A DNA stretch of 28,126 nt from JAKAIY01 sp036258195 (GTDB lineage Bacteria > Chloroflexota > Ktedonobacteria > Ktedonobacterales > JADMIN01). This document shows, one piece after another, positions 14,621 to 22,320 of the stretch. The notes beneath the pieces were generated by a model. The model saw only the letters and a list, made by a program, of their open reading frames with translations. It ran no database searches and was not told where the DNA came from. Made by a program: the position numbers and the translations under genes. Position 1 is the first letter of the stretch, and every line of letters begins with the position of its first letter. The DNA lies in contig DATAED010000237.1 in assembly GCA_036258195.1 (NCBI GenBank), forward strand, positions 1-28,126, written 5' to 3'.

Positions 14621-15019
14621 CCAGTTGACCAGAGGGATCGTGCGGCGCGGAGCAACGGGCGGCTGAAGCCGCAGCTAGGTGGCCTGCGGGCCGCAAAGCC
14701 CGCCTGCGCGGGCTGGGAGACGACTGAGCCTGTCCCAACCCGCCCGTGTCGGCGCCCACGCAAGCAATTACCCAATCAACAGGTGAATACCCATTCAAGG
14801 CCGCGACCCTTCCCATCCGCGCCATGCTCAGGCCATTCCAAGTACCGCGACTCCTTCACCTGCACTGCTGCCTCATGTAAGCTGAGACTCCCCGCGTCGC
14901 CAGCCCGTTGTAGAATGCAGCCTCTGATTTGGGGAGGTGGGGTCAGCCTGGTCGCAGATGCTGCGCGCGACACGAGGGGCTGACGCCGTCACGCGCTCGC
15001 CGCGAGAGGAGCGTCCGGG
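14621..15019. other. Intergenic region with hairpin repeat (399 bases)
   Basis: The first 100 bases contain the triple-hairpin repeat. A TAGAAT hexamer at 14911-14916 is a possible -10 for the downstream membrane-protein gene, about 105 bases before its ATG, with no good -35. Nothing else is recognisable. Confidence 0.4.
14659..14714. repeat. Triple-hairpin intergenic repeat
   Basis: Three adjacent GC-rich hairpins: GCGGCT/AGCCGC (14659-14672), GGCC/GGCC (14681-14692) and AGCCCG/CGGGCT (14697-14714). The GCGGCTGAAGCCGC pattern is a common dispersed repeat in GC-rich bacteria. It follows the translin-like gene and may end its transcript or protect the RNA 3' end. Confidence 0.65.
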
Positions 15020-16003
15020 ATGAATCAAAGCGCGCAGCCGGAGGTCACTCCTACATCAGATGTGGCGCCGGAGATAGCGCGACCGGCGATGTCCAGCCGT
15101 TGGCGCACAGCGCTGTCGATACGGCTGGAGCTGGCGCCGCTGGCAGCGCCGCCCGTACTCTGCGCCGCTGCCATGCTCTTCGTCCAGCGAGCGCCGATCA
15201 ACTGGCTGATCGTGGTATGCGAGTTGCTGGCGGCGGCGTCTGCGCTGCTGGGAATCGCGGCGCTGGCTTCGGCGCATCGCCTGCCATCAGCGGCGAAGGG
15301 CCGACAGCACGCCGCCACGACACAGGGCGTCACGCTGCTGGCGCTGGCGGCGCTCTGCGCGCTGCCCATTCTGCTGGGTGGCATGCCGGCGGCGCTGCTG
15401 GCGCCAGCGCTCGGCGTCGTCGCCTTCCTGCTGTATGGCATCGAGGGTGTGCGCCTGCGCATCGCGCCGCTGGATGCATTGCTGGTGGCGCTGGGTCTGG
15501 GGCCAGGGCTGTTCTGCCTGACGATTCTGGCGCAGGGTCAGCGCTTCACCAGGGCCGAGTGGCTGGTGGCGATCGCGCTGGGAGGCATGACGTTTGCGGT
15601 CGTCGCCGGGCTGAGCCTGCGTGAGGCTGCCGCGACTGACCACAGCGCGATGACGGTGGTCGAGGATGGTCATGCGCCGCGCACACTGGCGACAGTGATC
15701 GGGTCGCGCGCCGCCAGCGTGATCATCGGACTCGCGCTGCTGGTGAGTTATGCTGTCGTAGTGATCATCGCCGTGCCGCGTGGCGGCTGGCCAGGAGCGC
15801 TGCTGGCGCTGACGTCGGCGCCGCTCGCGCTGGTGGGCTTCTCCGGGCTGGCGGCCAGCACGTATGCGCCTGCGCGTCGTGTCGCCGCCCGCCAACTGCT
15901 GCGCGCGTATCTGTGGTATGGGCTGGCGCTGGCCGTCGGGCTGGGCCTCACTCTCATCGCGCAGGAGATCATCCAGACGACGGTAAAGTCGCTCGGCGGC
16001 TAG
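15020..16003 (+). CDS. UbiA/MenA-like integral membrane protein lacking the Asp-rich motifs (327 aa)
   Basis: The product has eight or nine hydrophobic segments and a polar N-terminal tail of about 28 residues. Its segment order and loops follow MenA (1,4-dihydroxy-2-naphthoate prenyltransferase). The stretch LSLREAAATDHSAM lines up with the MenA loop NNLRDIEGDRxAG, and RTLATVIGSRAASVI with KRTLAVRLGRRxARxL. The NDYxDxxxGxD motif is absent near residues 70-85, and the second Asp-rich motif is reduced to one Asp. Prenyl diphosphate binding through magnesium therefore seems unlikely. The ATG has GAGAGGAG 8 bases upstream. It may be cotranscribed with the next gene (56-base gap). It could be a divergent prenyltransferase or a non-catalytic relative. 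Confidence 0.75.
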   Translation: MNQSAQPEVTPTSDVAPEIARPAMSSRWRTALSIRLELAPLAAPPVLCAAAMLFVQRAPINWLIVVCELLAAASALLGIAALASAHRLPSAAKGRQHAATTQGVTLLALAALCALPILLGGMPAALLAPALGVVAFLLYGIEGVRLRIAPLDALLVALGLGPGLFCLTILAQGQRFTRAEWLVAIALGGMTFAVVAGLSLREAAATDHSAMTVVEDGHAPRTLATVIGSRAASVIIGLALLVSYAVVVIIAVPRGGWPGALLALTSAPLALVGFSGLAASTYAPARRVAARQLLRAYLWYGLALAVGLGLTLIAQEIIQTTVKSLGG

Positions 16004-16059
16004 TCCGTCGCCTGTGTGCGGCATGTGACGCCCGTCGGCGGCGCAGAGAGGATGGAGTG

Positions 16060-16704
16060 ATGCAAACCGCCGAGCCTGCCGCCATCGCCCTGCTCGCCAT
16101 CCAGCGCCAGCGGATCGCCCTGCGCCTGACGCCCGAGGCCCACTGGCAGGATCTCTATGGCCTGCGCACGGCGCGACTGGAACTCCCCGGCGCCGCGCAC
16201 GCCGCCGAAACCGACCCGCTGAGCGAGGCGCTGGCGCTGGGGCCAGCGACGTTCGGCGCGGTGGTCGCGGCGCTGCCGACGCGCTGGACGTATGGCCCCT
16301 CGCCACAGCACGCCGTGGATCGCGCCGCCGCGCCAGAGCCAGCCGCTGCCCCCTTCCTGCGCTTCGAGCGCATACTGCCACAGGATGACGCCGCTGACGC
16401 GACACGGCATGCGCCACGGCAGATCGGCATCGAGGTCTATCGCGCGGCGCTGGCGGAGGAGATCACGCTGGATGCGCAGATCTGCTCTGCGCTGGTGTGG
16501 ACGCCTGTGGAGGCGCTACGCACGCTGGTCGCCGGCATGCGCCTGGGCGACGCGCTGGCGCTGGAGGGGGTGGAGGCGCACGCCGCGCCGGGGTCGCGCC
16601 TGCCAGATGATCTGCTGCTCTACCTGCCCTCAGACTACGGCGAGCGCCATCTGGCGCGCATCGCGGCGAAGTATGGCAGTGGCGCGCTCTTCGCCTCGCC
16701 CTGA
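16060..16704 (+). CDS. Hypothetical protein, possibly NUDIX-like (214 aa)
   Basis: I do not recognise this with confidence. From the ATG at 16060 the protein reads MQTAEPAAIALLAIQRQRIA and continues with a mixed alpha/beta pattern. The C-terminal part (LVWTPVEALRTLVAGM, then a final region ending LARIAAKYG) resembles the end of NUDIX hydrolase-like proteins, but no GX5EX7REUXEEXGU catalytic box is present. No membrane segment is seen. The ribosome site GGAG is only 2 bases from the ATG, while an AGAGG lies farther back. The preceding MenA-like gene ends 56 bases earlier, so they may share a transcript. The kinase gene converges and ends 7 bases beyond. Confidence 0.7.
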   Translation: MQTAEPAAIALLAIQRQRIALRLTPEAHWQDLYGLRTARLELPGAAHAAETDPLSEALALGPATFGAVVAALPTRWTYGPSPQHAVDRAAAPEPAAAPFLRFERILPQDDAADATRHAPRQIGIEVYRAALAEEITLDAQICSALVWTPVEALRTLVAGMRLGDALALEGVEAHAAPGSRLPDDLLLYLPSDYGERHLARIAAKYGSGALFASP

Positions 16705-16711
16705 AGCGCCA

Positions 16712-18424
16712 TCATCCCCCGAACGGATTGGCGCACGCCTGCGTTGAGAAGGTCACGACCGCTGGCTCGCCAGCGTTATCACTCTGCGGGTTGAAGTCGA
16801 TCTCGCCACTATGCGAGTCGATCAGCGAGGTATTGGTGACACGGATGCTCACAGAGCGCCCAACACCGATGGAGCCTTTAGACGAACTGAGCGAGATGCC
16901 GCGATCCGTCACCTGCGCCGACCACTTGACTGAGAAACTCCCATTGTTGGTCAGGGTCACGTATTGCGTCTTGGCGTTGCTACCGTTGCTATCGCAGCCC
17001 AGATTCAGCGAATCTGGCGAGGCGGTCAGCCAGTTGGGCGGAACGGTCGGCGAGGGCGTGACGGTGGGCGTGGCGGTCAAGGTGGGCGTCGGGCTTGGCC
17101 CCGCGACCTTTGGCCCGCCGGATGAACCCGGCCCGCCGAACACCGTGCCCAGGCTATCGCCCAGCGCGCTCCCCACCACCACCGCCATGATGACCAGGAT
17201 GACCAGCGCGGCGCCGATAGCGGCCAGCAGCGCAGGCGAGACGCCAGACCGCCCCTGCGCGCCCGCCATGCCGCGTGGACGCGCGCCCGGCCACGCCGCC
17301 GCGCCAGCCGCGCCGCCGAGCCCGTTCGGGGCCACCACCGATTGATTGAACTGGCGCTGCGACTCCACGCCGTGGTAGGAAGGCTCCCAGAGGGTTTCAT
17401 CGCCCGAAGGCGCCAGCGCAGGGTATGGCGCAGGCTGGTCAGCATGCGGCTCCATGCCAGCGCCACGGAAGGCGGCCAGCCCCAGGCCTGCGGGGCCAGC
17501 GGCGCGTTTCCACAGCGCGCCAAGCGCGCCACGCACGCTCTCATGCAGGGCCTTGGCAAAGGCGCCCGCCGATGGGGGGCGATCCTGCGCGTCTTTCGCC
17601 AGCGCCCAGAAGACGACCTCCTCAAGCCGCGCCGGGGCGTCGGGGCGCAGCAGGCGCAGGGGCGGAGGCGCGTCGTGGAGCTGGCGTCCGAGCACCTGCG
17701 CGGTGGGCGCCCCGCCGAAGGGCGAGCGACCGGTGAGCATGGCGTAGCAGACCACGCCCAGCGCATAGATGTCGGCGCCAGGGCCGACCCGCTCGCCGCG
17801 AATCTGCTCCGGCGACATGTAATCGGGCGTGCCGAGCGCCAGCCCGCCGACCGTCAGCGCCGCGTCGTCGCGCTGATCGCTGGCCAGCGCCACGCGCGGC
17901 AGATCGCGCTGATCGAGTGGCCGCGCGATGCCAAAATCGGCCAGCAGCAGGCGGCCATCAGGGTGCAGCAGCAGATTGGAGGGCTTCACATCGCGGTGGA
18001 CGATGCCGTGTTGGTGAGCGTAGTCGAGCGCGCCGGAGACCTGATCGATATAGGTCAGCGTCTGGCCAATGGTGAGCGGGCCTTGCCGCCCCAGCAGCTC
18101 GGCAAGCGAGCCATCGGGCAGGTAGGGCATGACGAGATAGGCGAGATCGTCTTGCTCGCCAAACTCATAGATCGGCACGATGTTGGCGTGGTCGAGCGCG
18201 GCGGTCGCGTCAGCCTCGCGCCGGAAGCGCGCCAGGAAGAGCGGCCACTGGCGCGCATCGGCCAGCAATTGCGGGCGCAGGACTTTGACGGCGACCGAGC
18301 GCCGGGGCCGCTCCTGCTGCGCGAGATAGACCGCGCTCATGCCGCCTGTGCCCAGCCGCCGCTCGATGCGGCAGGAACCGAGCCACACGCCAATCAGGGC
18401 ATCCGATGGGGGTTGATCGCTCAC
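16712..18424 (-). CDS. PknB-type Ser/Thr protein kinase with transmembrane segment and extracellular Ig-like domain (570 aa)
   Basis: The kinase domain (about residues 18-295) is complete: GTGGMSAVY glycine loop (25-33), VAVK with Lys47, Glu70, HRDVKPSN (143-150, catalytic Asp145), DFG (163-165) and SPE (204-206). A Pro/Gly/Ala-rich linker leads to one membrane segment (about 397-421). Outside lie a Pro/Thr-rich stalk (443-464) and an Ig-like domain of about 100 residues (SPDSLNLGC to VTFSTQAC). Its two Cys may form a disulfide; the fold resembles BACON or ASPM/SPD2-type domains. Such kinases sense external signals and phosphorylate cell-envelope or regulatory proteins. The GTG start overlaps the stop of the upstream gene (GTGA), so translation is coupled. 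No PASTA repeats. No phosphatase partner is nearby. Confidence 0.95.
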   Translation of the reverse strand: MSDQPPSDALIGVWLGSCRIERRLGTGGMSAVYLAQQERPRRSVAVKVLRPQLLADARQWPLFLARFRREADATAALDHANIVPIYEFGEQDDLAYLVMPYLPDGSLAELLGRQGPLTIGQTLTYIDQVSGALDYAHQHGIVHRDVKPSNLLLHPDGRLLLADFGIARPLDQRDLPRVALASDQRDDAALTVGGLALGTPDYMSPEQIRGERVGPGADIYALGVVCYAMLTGRSPFGGAPTAQVLGRQLHDAPPPLRLLRPDAPARLEEVVFWALAKDAQDRPPSAGAFAKALHESVRGALGALWKRAAGPAGLGLAAFRGAGMEPHADQPAPYPALAPSGDETLWEPSYHGVESQRQFNQSVVAPNGLGGAAGAAAWPGARPRGMAGAQGRSGVSPALLAAIGAALVILVIMAVVVGSALGDSLGTVFGGPGSSGGPKVAGPSPTPTLTATPTVTPSPTVPPNWLTASPDSLNLGCDSNGSNAKTQYVTLTNNGSFSVKWSAQVTDRGISLSSSKGSIGVGRSVSIRVTNTSLIDSHSGEIDFNPQSDNAGEPAVVTFSTQACANPFGG

Positions 18425-18741
18425 AGCGGCTGTTTGATCCTCTCCAGCCTCTCGACTCCAGCGGCTCCAGCGCGCTCCAGGTCCAGCGCGCCGCGCTCCA
18501 GCAATGCGACCGTCTCAACGATGAGCGTGGTAAAGCTCACCGCATAGCCCACCGCCAGCGCCAACGCCAGCGCGACCAGATGCGTCGTCAGCGTCGTCAG
18601 CGCGCTCGGTCCGGCGGCCACCACGGCGATCACCTCGGCGCCCAGCGCGGTCGCCAGGAACGCGACGGCGCCCCAGGCCAGAATCTTTCCCAGCGCATGA
18701 CGCAGAGCGCGCCACAGGTGGTGGATCATTGCGGCTGGCAT
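18421..18741 (-). CDS. Small membrane protein coupled to the kinase gene (106 aa)
   Basis: I do not recognise the family. The ATG at 18741 (MPAAMIHHLWRALRHALG) has GAGGAG 9 bases upstream; the frame is open farther back without a ribosome site. Two hydrophobic helices are visible (ILAWGAVAFLATALGAEVIA and THLVALALALAVGYAVSF), followed by a charged amphipathic tail (LLERGALDLERAGAAG). The TGA stop overlaps the kinase GTG start by 4 bases, so the two are translated together. It may be a membrane partner of the kinase, but this is inferred from context only. Confidence 0.75.
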   Translation of the reverse strand: MPAAMIHHLWRALRHALGKILAWGAVAFLATALGAEVIAVVAAGPSALTTLTTHLVALALALAVGYAVSFTTLIVETVALLERGALDLERAGAAGVERLERIKQPL

Positions 18742-18796
18742 GTTCACCGACTCCTCGCTGAGTGGACGCCGCCCGACAGAATCAAGGGCTGCGCCC

Positions 18797-18805
18797 AGTG
18801 TAGCA
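18797..18805 (-). promoter_or_regulatory. Extended -10 promoter for the membrane protein-kinase operon
   Basis: On the minus strand TGCTACACT matches the extended -10 pattern. The start would be near 18790, about 50 bases before the ATG at 18741. No -35 match. Confidence 0.6.
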
Positions 18806-18841
18806 CGCGCCCGCCGAGCCACGCCACCAGCATAGGAGTCT

Positions 18842-19057
18842 TTAGGAGTACAGGTAACGCTCGCACGTGGCGACCTCTGGCGCCCAGCCGTTGTAGAGAA
18901 TGAGAAGGCCGCTGGAGACCAGGCGCTCACCTGGGCGCCCACGCAGGCGCAGCGAGGTGTGGCGGCCCCAGCCAGCAGCGTACACGTTCCGCATGACCAG
19001 CGTCGCAGGGCATGCGTCACAATTGACGCCAGTGATACAATCACAGATGGCGCTCAT
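18842..19057 (-). CDS. Possible small Cys-containing protein (71 aa)
   Basis: From an ATG at 19057 the frame reads MSAICDCITGVNCDACPATL and continues with basic and hydrophobic residues to CERYLYS. Four Cys (5, 7, 13, 16) in the first 16 residues could bind a metal. The ribosome site is poor (CCGGA next to the ATG). The candidate nuoJ promoter at 19033-19041 lies inside its 5' end on the other strand. It does not match a family I know. It may be a chance frame in the divergent spacer. Confidence 0.35.
   Translation of the reverse strand: MSAICDCITGVNCDACPATLVMRNVYAAGWGRHTSLRLRGRPGERLVSSGLLILYNGWAPEVATCERYLYS
19033..19041 (+). promoter_or_regulatory. Extended -10 promoter for the nuoJKLMN operon
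   Basis: TGATACAAT is an extended -10 one base from consensus. The start would be near 19048, about 110 bases before the nuoJ ATG. No good -35 at the right distance. Confidence 0.6.
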
Positions 19058-19157
19058 TCCGGGTTCTCTGCATGCTGACGCCGCATCCATTCGGCGCGCG
19101 CGAATCGCCAGATGACGCCACTGGAGCGGATTCCCGCTGGTTGGAGGACACTTCGAG

Positions 19158-19694
19158 ATGTCTATTGATGTCGCTACTGTGGCGTTTTACGTGATCGCGA
19201 TCACGCTGGTGGGGTCGTCGCTCGCGGTAGTCTTGCTGCGCAATATCGTGCATGCGGCGCTGTTTCTGGCGGTGGTCTTTGGCGCCGCCGCTGGCATCTA
19301 CGTGCTACTCAACGCCGAATTCATCGCGATTGTGCAGATCCTGATCTATGCTGGCGCGGTCACGATTCTGGTGCTCTTCGCCATCATGCTGACCCAGAAC
19401 GCTATGTCGCAATCCTCAAGCCCCTTCTCCGGGCAGACCTGGCTCGCCGCCATCATCGCGGTGGCGCTGGCCGCCGGACTGATCTTCACCGTCGGAGCCA
19501 GCCAGATGGCGCTGGGCGCCCCGAACTCCTCGGCCAACCTGGCGCATGCCATCAATGGCGGTGGCTCGGTGGCGCGTATCGGTCAACTGCTCTACAGCCC
19601 TTTCAACTACAGCTATGTGCTGCCCTTTGAAATCGCCTCGGTCGTGCTGCTGGCCGCCATCATCGGCGCCATCGTCATTGGCCGCGAAGACTAG
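19158..19694 (+). CDS. nuoJ: NADH-quinone oxidoreductase subunit J
   Basis: A 178-residue membrane subunit of respiratory complex I, next to the quinone-binding region. Five hydrophobic segments are visible. The conserved block HAALFLAVVFGAAAGIYVLLN is followed by AEFIAIVQILIYAGAVTILVLFAIML, the family hallmark around membrane helix 3. The C-terminal segment (EIASVVLLAAIIGAIVIGRED) is typical. Length is normal. The ATG has GGAGG 9 bases upstream. It is the first gene of a tight nuoJKLMN run; nuoA-I are not present upstream, where the genes face the other way. Confidence 0.95.
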   Translation: MSIDVATVAFYVIAITLVGSSLAVVLLRNIVHAALFLAVVFGAAAGIYVLLNAEFIAIVQILIYAGAVTILVLFAIMLTQNAMSQSSSPFSGQTWLAAIIAVALAAGLIFTVGASQMALGAPNSSANLAHAINGGGSVARIGQLLYSPFNYSYVLPFEIASVVLLAAIIGAIVIGRED

Positions 19695-19727
19695 CGGAAA
19701 CGCGAGAGGATAGGAGAAACAAGACGC

Positions 19728-20057
19728 ATGGTGACGCTGAACTCATTCCTCGTACTGGGCGCGCTGGTCTTCTGCATCGGGCTGTTTGGCGCGCTGAGCA
19801 AGCGCAACGCCGTCGCGATTCTGATGAGCATCGAGATCATGCTCAACGCGGTCAACATCTCGCTGGTCGCCTACGCTTCCACATTTCAATCCTACGCGGG
19901 AGCAGGCCACGGCGAGCGCCTGACCGGTCAGATATTCGCCATCTTCATCATCACCGTCGCCGCAGCGGAAGCCGCGGTCGCCCTGGCAATGATCATCGCC
20001 ATCTACAGGCGCCGGTCTACGATTGACGTCGGCCAGATCAACTTGATGCGCTGGTAA
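19728..20057 (+). CDS. nuoK: NADH-quinone oxidoreductase subunit K
   Basis: A 109-residue complex I membrane subunit with three helices. The two conserved intramembrane glutamates of the proton path are present: Glu36 in MSIEIMLNAVN and Glu81 in AAAEAAVALAMIIAIYR. The family is MrpC-like and forms part of the proton channel between NuoJ and NuoN. The ATG is preceded by GGATAGGAG about 12 bases upstream. It starts 33 bases after the nuoJ stop. Confidence 0.96.
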   Translation: MVTLNSFLVLGALVFCIGLFGALSKRNAVAILMSIEIMLNAVNISLVAYASTFQSYAGAGHGERLTGQIFAIFIITVAAAEAAVALAMIIAIYRRRSTIDVGQINLMRW

Positions 20058-20112
20058 TCTCGCGTGTGATTCGCGGCGCATCAGGCGCTGACGCTGAGTA
20101 ACGGAGCGATGC

Positions 20113-22296
20113 ATGAGTCCCGTAGAGTACGTCCCGTTGATCCCGCTGCTGCCGCTGGCGGCGATGGTCATCATCTTTGGCGTGACACGCCCGCTGGATA
20201 TGGCGGCGCAACGTCGGCTGGGGCTGCGGCCCACGGGCGGCAGCGGCGGCCATAACACCGAAGGCACGACGGCTGGTCACGAGCAGGCCGAGACACACGG
20301 CCCCGGCGCGGCGCACGACGATAGCGCGACCGCCCGGCGTGGCGACCACGACGAGCACGATGAGCATGGCGGCGGCCATGGCCACGGCGGTGTCACGACG
20401 ACCTGGGGGCTGATCGGCGCCTGGATCTCTGTGATCGCGATGGTCGGCTCCTTTGGCCTGTCGCTCGCCATCTTCTTCCAGTTCCTCTCGGACAAATCGC
20501 TGCAACAGAACGGGTATGTCGCGCACCTGTGGGACTGGTTCAGCTTCGGCCCGCTGCACTACATCATCGACTTCCGCGTGGACACGCTGACGGTGGTGAT
20601 GCTGATCGTGGTGACGGGCGTCTCGATGCTCGTGCATCTCTACTCGATTGGCTACATGGCGGGCGATCTGGGCTTCTCACGCTTCTTCATGGAGCTGGCC
20701 CTCTTCACCGTCTCGATGTTGATTCTGGTGCTGGGCGCCAACATCCTCGTCCTCTTCATCGGCTGGGAGCTGGTGGGCCTGTCATCCTACCTGCTGATTG
20801 GCTTCTGGTTCGACGCCGCTCCACCACCGCAAGGCTCCGACCTGCCGTATCCGCCGCCCGCCGCGCTCAAGGCATTCGTCACGACGCGCCTGGGCGACTT
20901 CGGCATGATGATCGGCATCCTGATGCTCTTCCTGGCGACGGGAACCTTCACCTTCACTACCTTGAATACCGCGAGTACGTATGCGCATGTTGATCAGTTC
21001 ACCGTCACTACGGCGATGATCCTGATCTTCTGCGGCGCGGTCGGCAAGTCGGCGCAGTTCCCGCTGCATGTGTGGTTGCCGGACGCGATGGCCGGCCCGA
21101 CGCCGGTGAGCGCGCTGATCCACGCGGCGACGATGGTGGCCGCTGGCGTTTATCTGGTGGCGCGCTTCTTCCCGCTCTATCACAACGTCGCGGGGCCGCA
21201 GTCGCTGGAAGTGGTCGGCTGGATTGGCAGCTCCACGGCGCTCTTCGCAGCGGTGATCGCGCTGGCGCAGAACGACATCAAGAAGGTGCTGGCCTACTCG
21301 ACCATCAGCCAGCTTGGCTACATGTTCGTCGGTCTGGCGGTTGGCCCGGACTCTGCGCTAGGCATCTTCCACCTCTTCACCCACGCCTTCTTCAAGTCGC
21401 TGCTCTTCCTGGGCTCCGGCAGTGTGATTCACGCGGTGGCGGGCAATCAGGATATGCGCAAGATGGGCGGGCTGGCGAAGTACATGCCGATCACGGCATT
21501 CACCTTCCTGGTGGCGACGCTCTCCATCTCTGGCGTCCCGCCTTTCTCGGGCTTCTTCAGTAAGGACGCCATCATTGGCGTGGCCTTCTCCTATGGCACG
21601 GCGCACGGTGGCGCCTACTGGTTCTACGGGATGACGCTCTTCACGGCCTTCCTGACCGCCTTCTACATGTTCCGCCTGTTCTTCATGACGTTTGGCGGCA
21701 AGGGCGGCGCGATCGGTGGCCTGTGGGGCGGGGGCGAGCAGTATCGCGGCGACGCGCACCCGCATGAATCGCCCTGGGTGATGACGCTGCCGCTGATCAT
21801 TCTGGCCTTCCCGGCGGCGCTGGCGGGCTTCTGGAGCGTCGGTAGCGGCTTCGCGAGCTTCATGACGGCGTCGCCACAGGTCTACGACAACCCCTTCACC
21901 GATTCGCTGACCTTTGTGGGCGTCGGCCTGTCAGTGGTGGGCATCGGCCTGGCCTGGCTGGTGTACGGGCTGGAGATCGTGCCAGCGCGCGTCTTCACCG
22001 GCAACCCGCTGGGGCGGGCAATCTACACCGTCATCCTCAACAAGTTCTACGTCGACGAGCTGTACGGGTGGATCATCAAGTACATCGCCCTGGGTCTGGC
22101 GAATGGAGCCGCGCTCTTCGACAAGTACATCATCGATGGCATCGTGAACGGCTCGGCGACCTCGGTGCAGCGCATCGGTGACGCCACTCGTCGGACGGAG
22201 ACAGGCGCGCTACAAAACTACGGCGCGGCCATCTTTGGTGGCGCGCTGATCATCGCGCTGGCGGTCTTCATCGCCACCGGCGCGTTCATACGATAG
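20113..22296 (+). CDS. nuoL: NADH-quinone oxidoreductase subunit L, with His-rich insertion
   Basis: A 727-residue antiporter-like subunit, the distal proton pump of complex I. Typical blocks are present: GVSMLVHLYSIGYMAGD, FIGWELVGLSSYLLIGFWF (channel Glu), GAVGKSAQFPLHVWLPDAMAG (Lys), HAATMVAAGVYLVARF and AYSTISQLGYMFVGL. The long C-terminal amphipathic helix and final membrane helix are kept (KFYVDELYG to the end). Between membrane helix 1 (about 6-26) and helix 2 (about 98-122) is an insertion of about 60 residues. It is rich in His, Asp, Glu and Gly, with nine His between residues 47 and 91. This is unusual for NuoL, where the loop is short. The ATG is 55 bases after nuoK; the ribosome site is weak. 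Confidence 0.96.
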   Translation: MSPVEYVPLIPLLPLAAMVIIFGVTRPLDMAAQRRLGLRPTGGSGGHNTEGTTAGHEQAETHGPGAAHDDSATARRGDHDEHDEHGGGHGHGGVTTTWGLIGAWISVIAMVGSFGLSLAIFFQFLSDKSLQQNGYVAHLWDWFSFGPLHYIIDFRVDTLTVVMLIVVTGVSMLVHLYSIGYMAGDLGFSRFFMELALFTVSMLILVLGANILVLFIGWELVGLSSYLLIGFWFDAAPPPQGSDLPYPPPAALKAFVTTRLGDFGMMIGILMLFLATGTFTFTTLNTASTYAHVDQFTVTTAMILIFCGAVGKSAQFPLHVWLPDAMAGPTPVSALIHAATMVAAGVYLVARFFPLYHNVAGPQSLEVVGWIGSSTALFAAVIALAQNDIKKVLAYSTISQLGYMFVGLAVGPDSALGIFHLFTHAFFKSLLFLGSGSVIHAVAGNQDMRKMGGLAKYMPITAFTFLVATLSISGVPPFSGFFSKDAIIGVAFSYGTAHGGAYWFYGMTLFTAFLTAFYMFRLFFMTFGGKGGAIGGLWGGGEQYRGDAHPHESPWVMTLPLIILAFPAALAGFWSVGSGFASFMTASPQVYDNPFTDSLTFVGVGLSVVGIGLAWLVYGLEIVPARVFTGNPLGRAIYTVILNKFYVDELYGWIIKYIALGLANGAALFDKYIIDGIVNGSATSVQRIGDATRRTETGALQNYGAAIFGGALIIALAVFIATGAFIR

Positions 22297-22320
22297 GCGG
22301 GGGAGGATAGGAAAGGCGTT

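Noticed and set aside
15287..16417. Minus-strand open frame of 376 codons
   Set aside because: Low-complexity Arg/Gln-rich shadow of the MenA-like gene and the gene after it.
17342..18547. Plus-strand open frame of 401 codons
   Set aside because: Shadow of the Ser/Thr kinase gene, whose motifs are complete on the minus strand.
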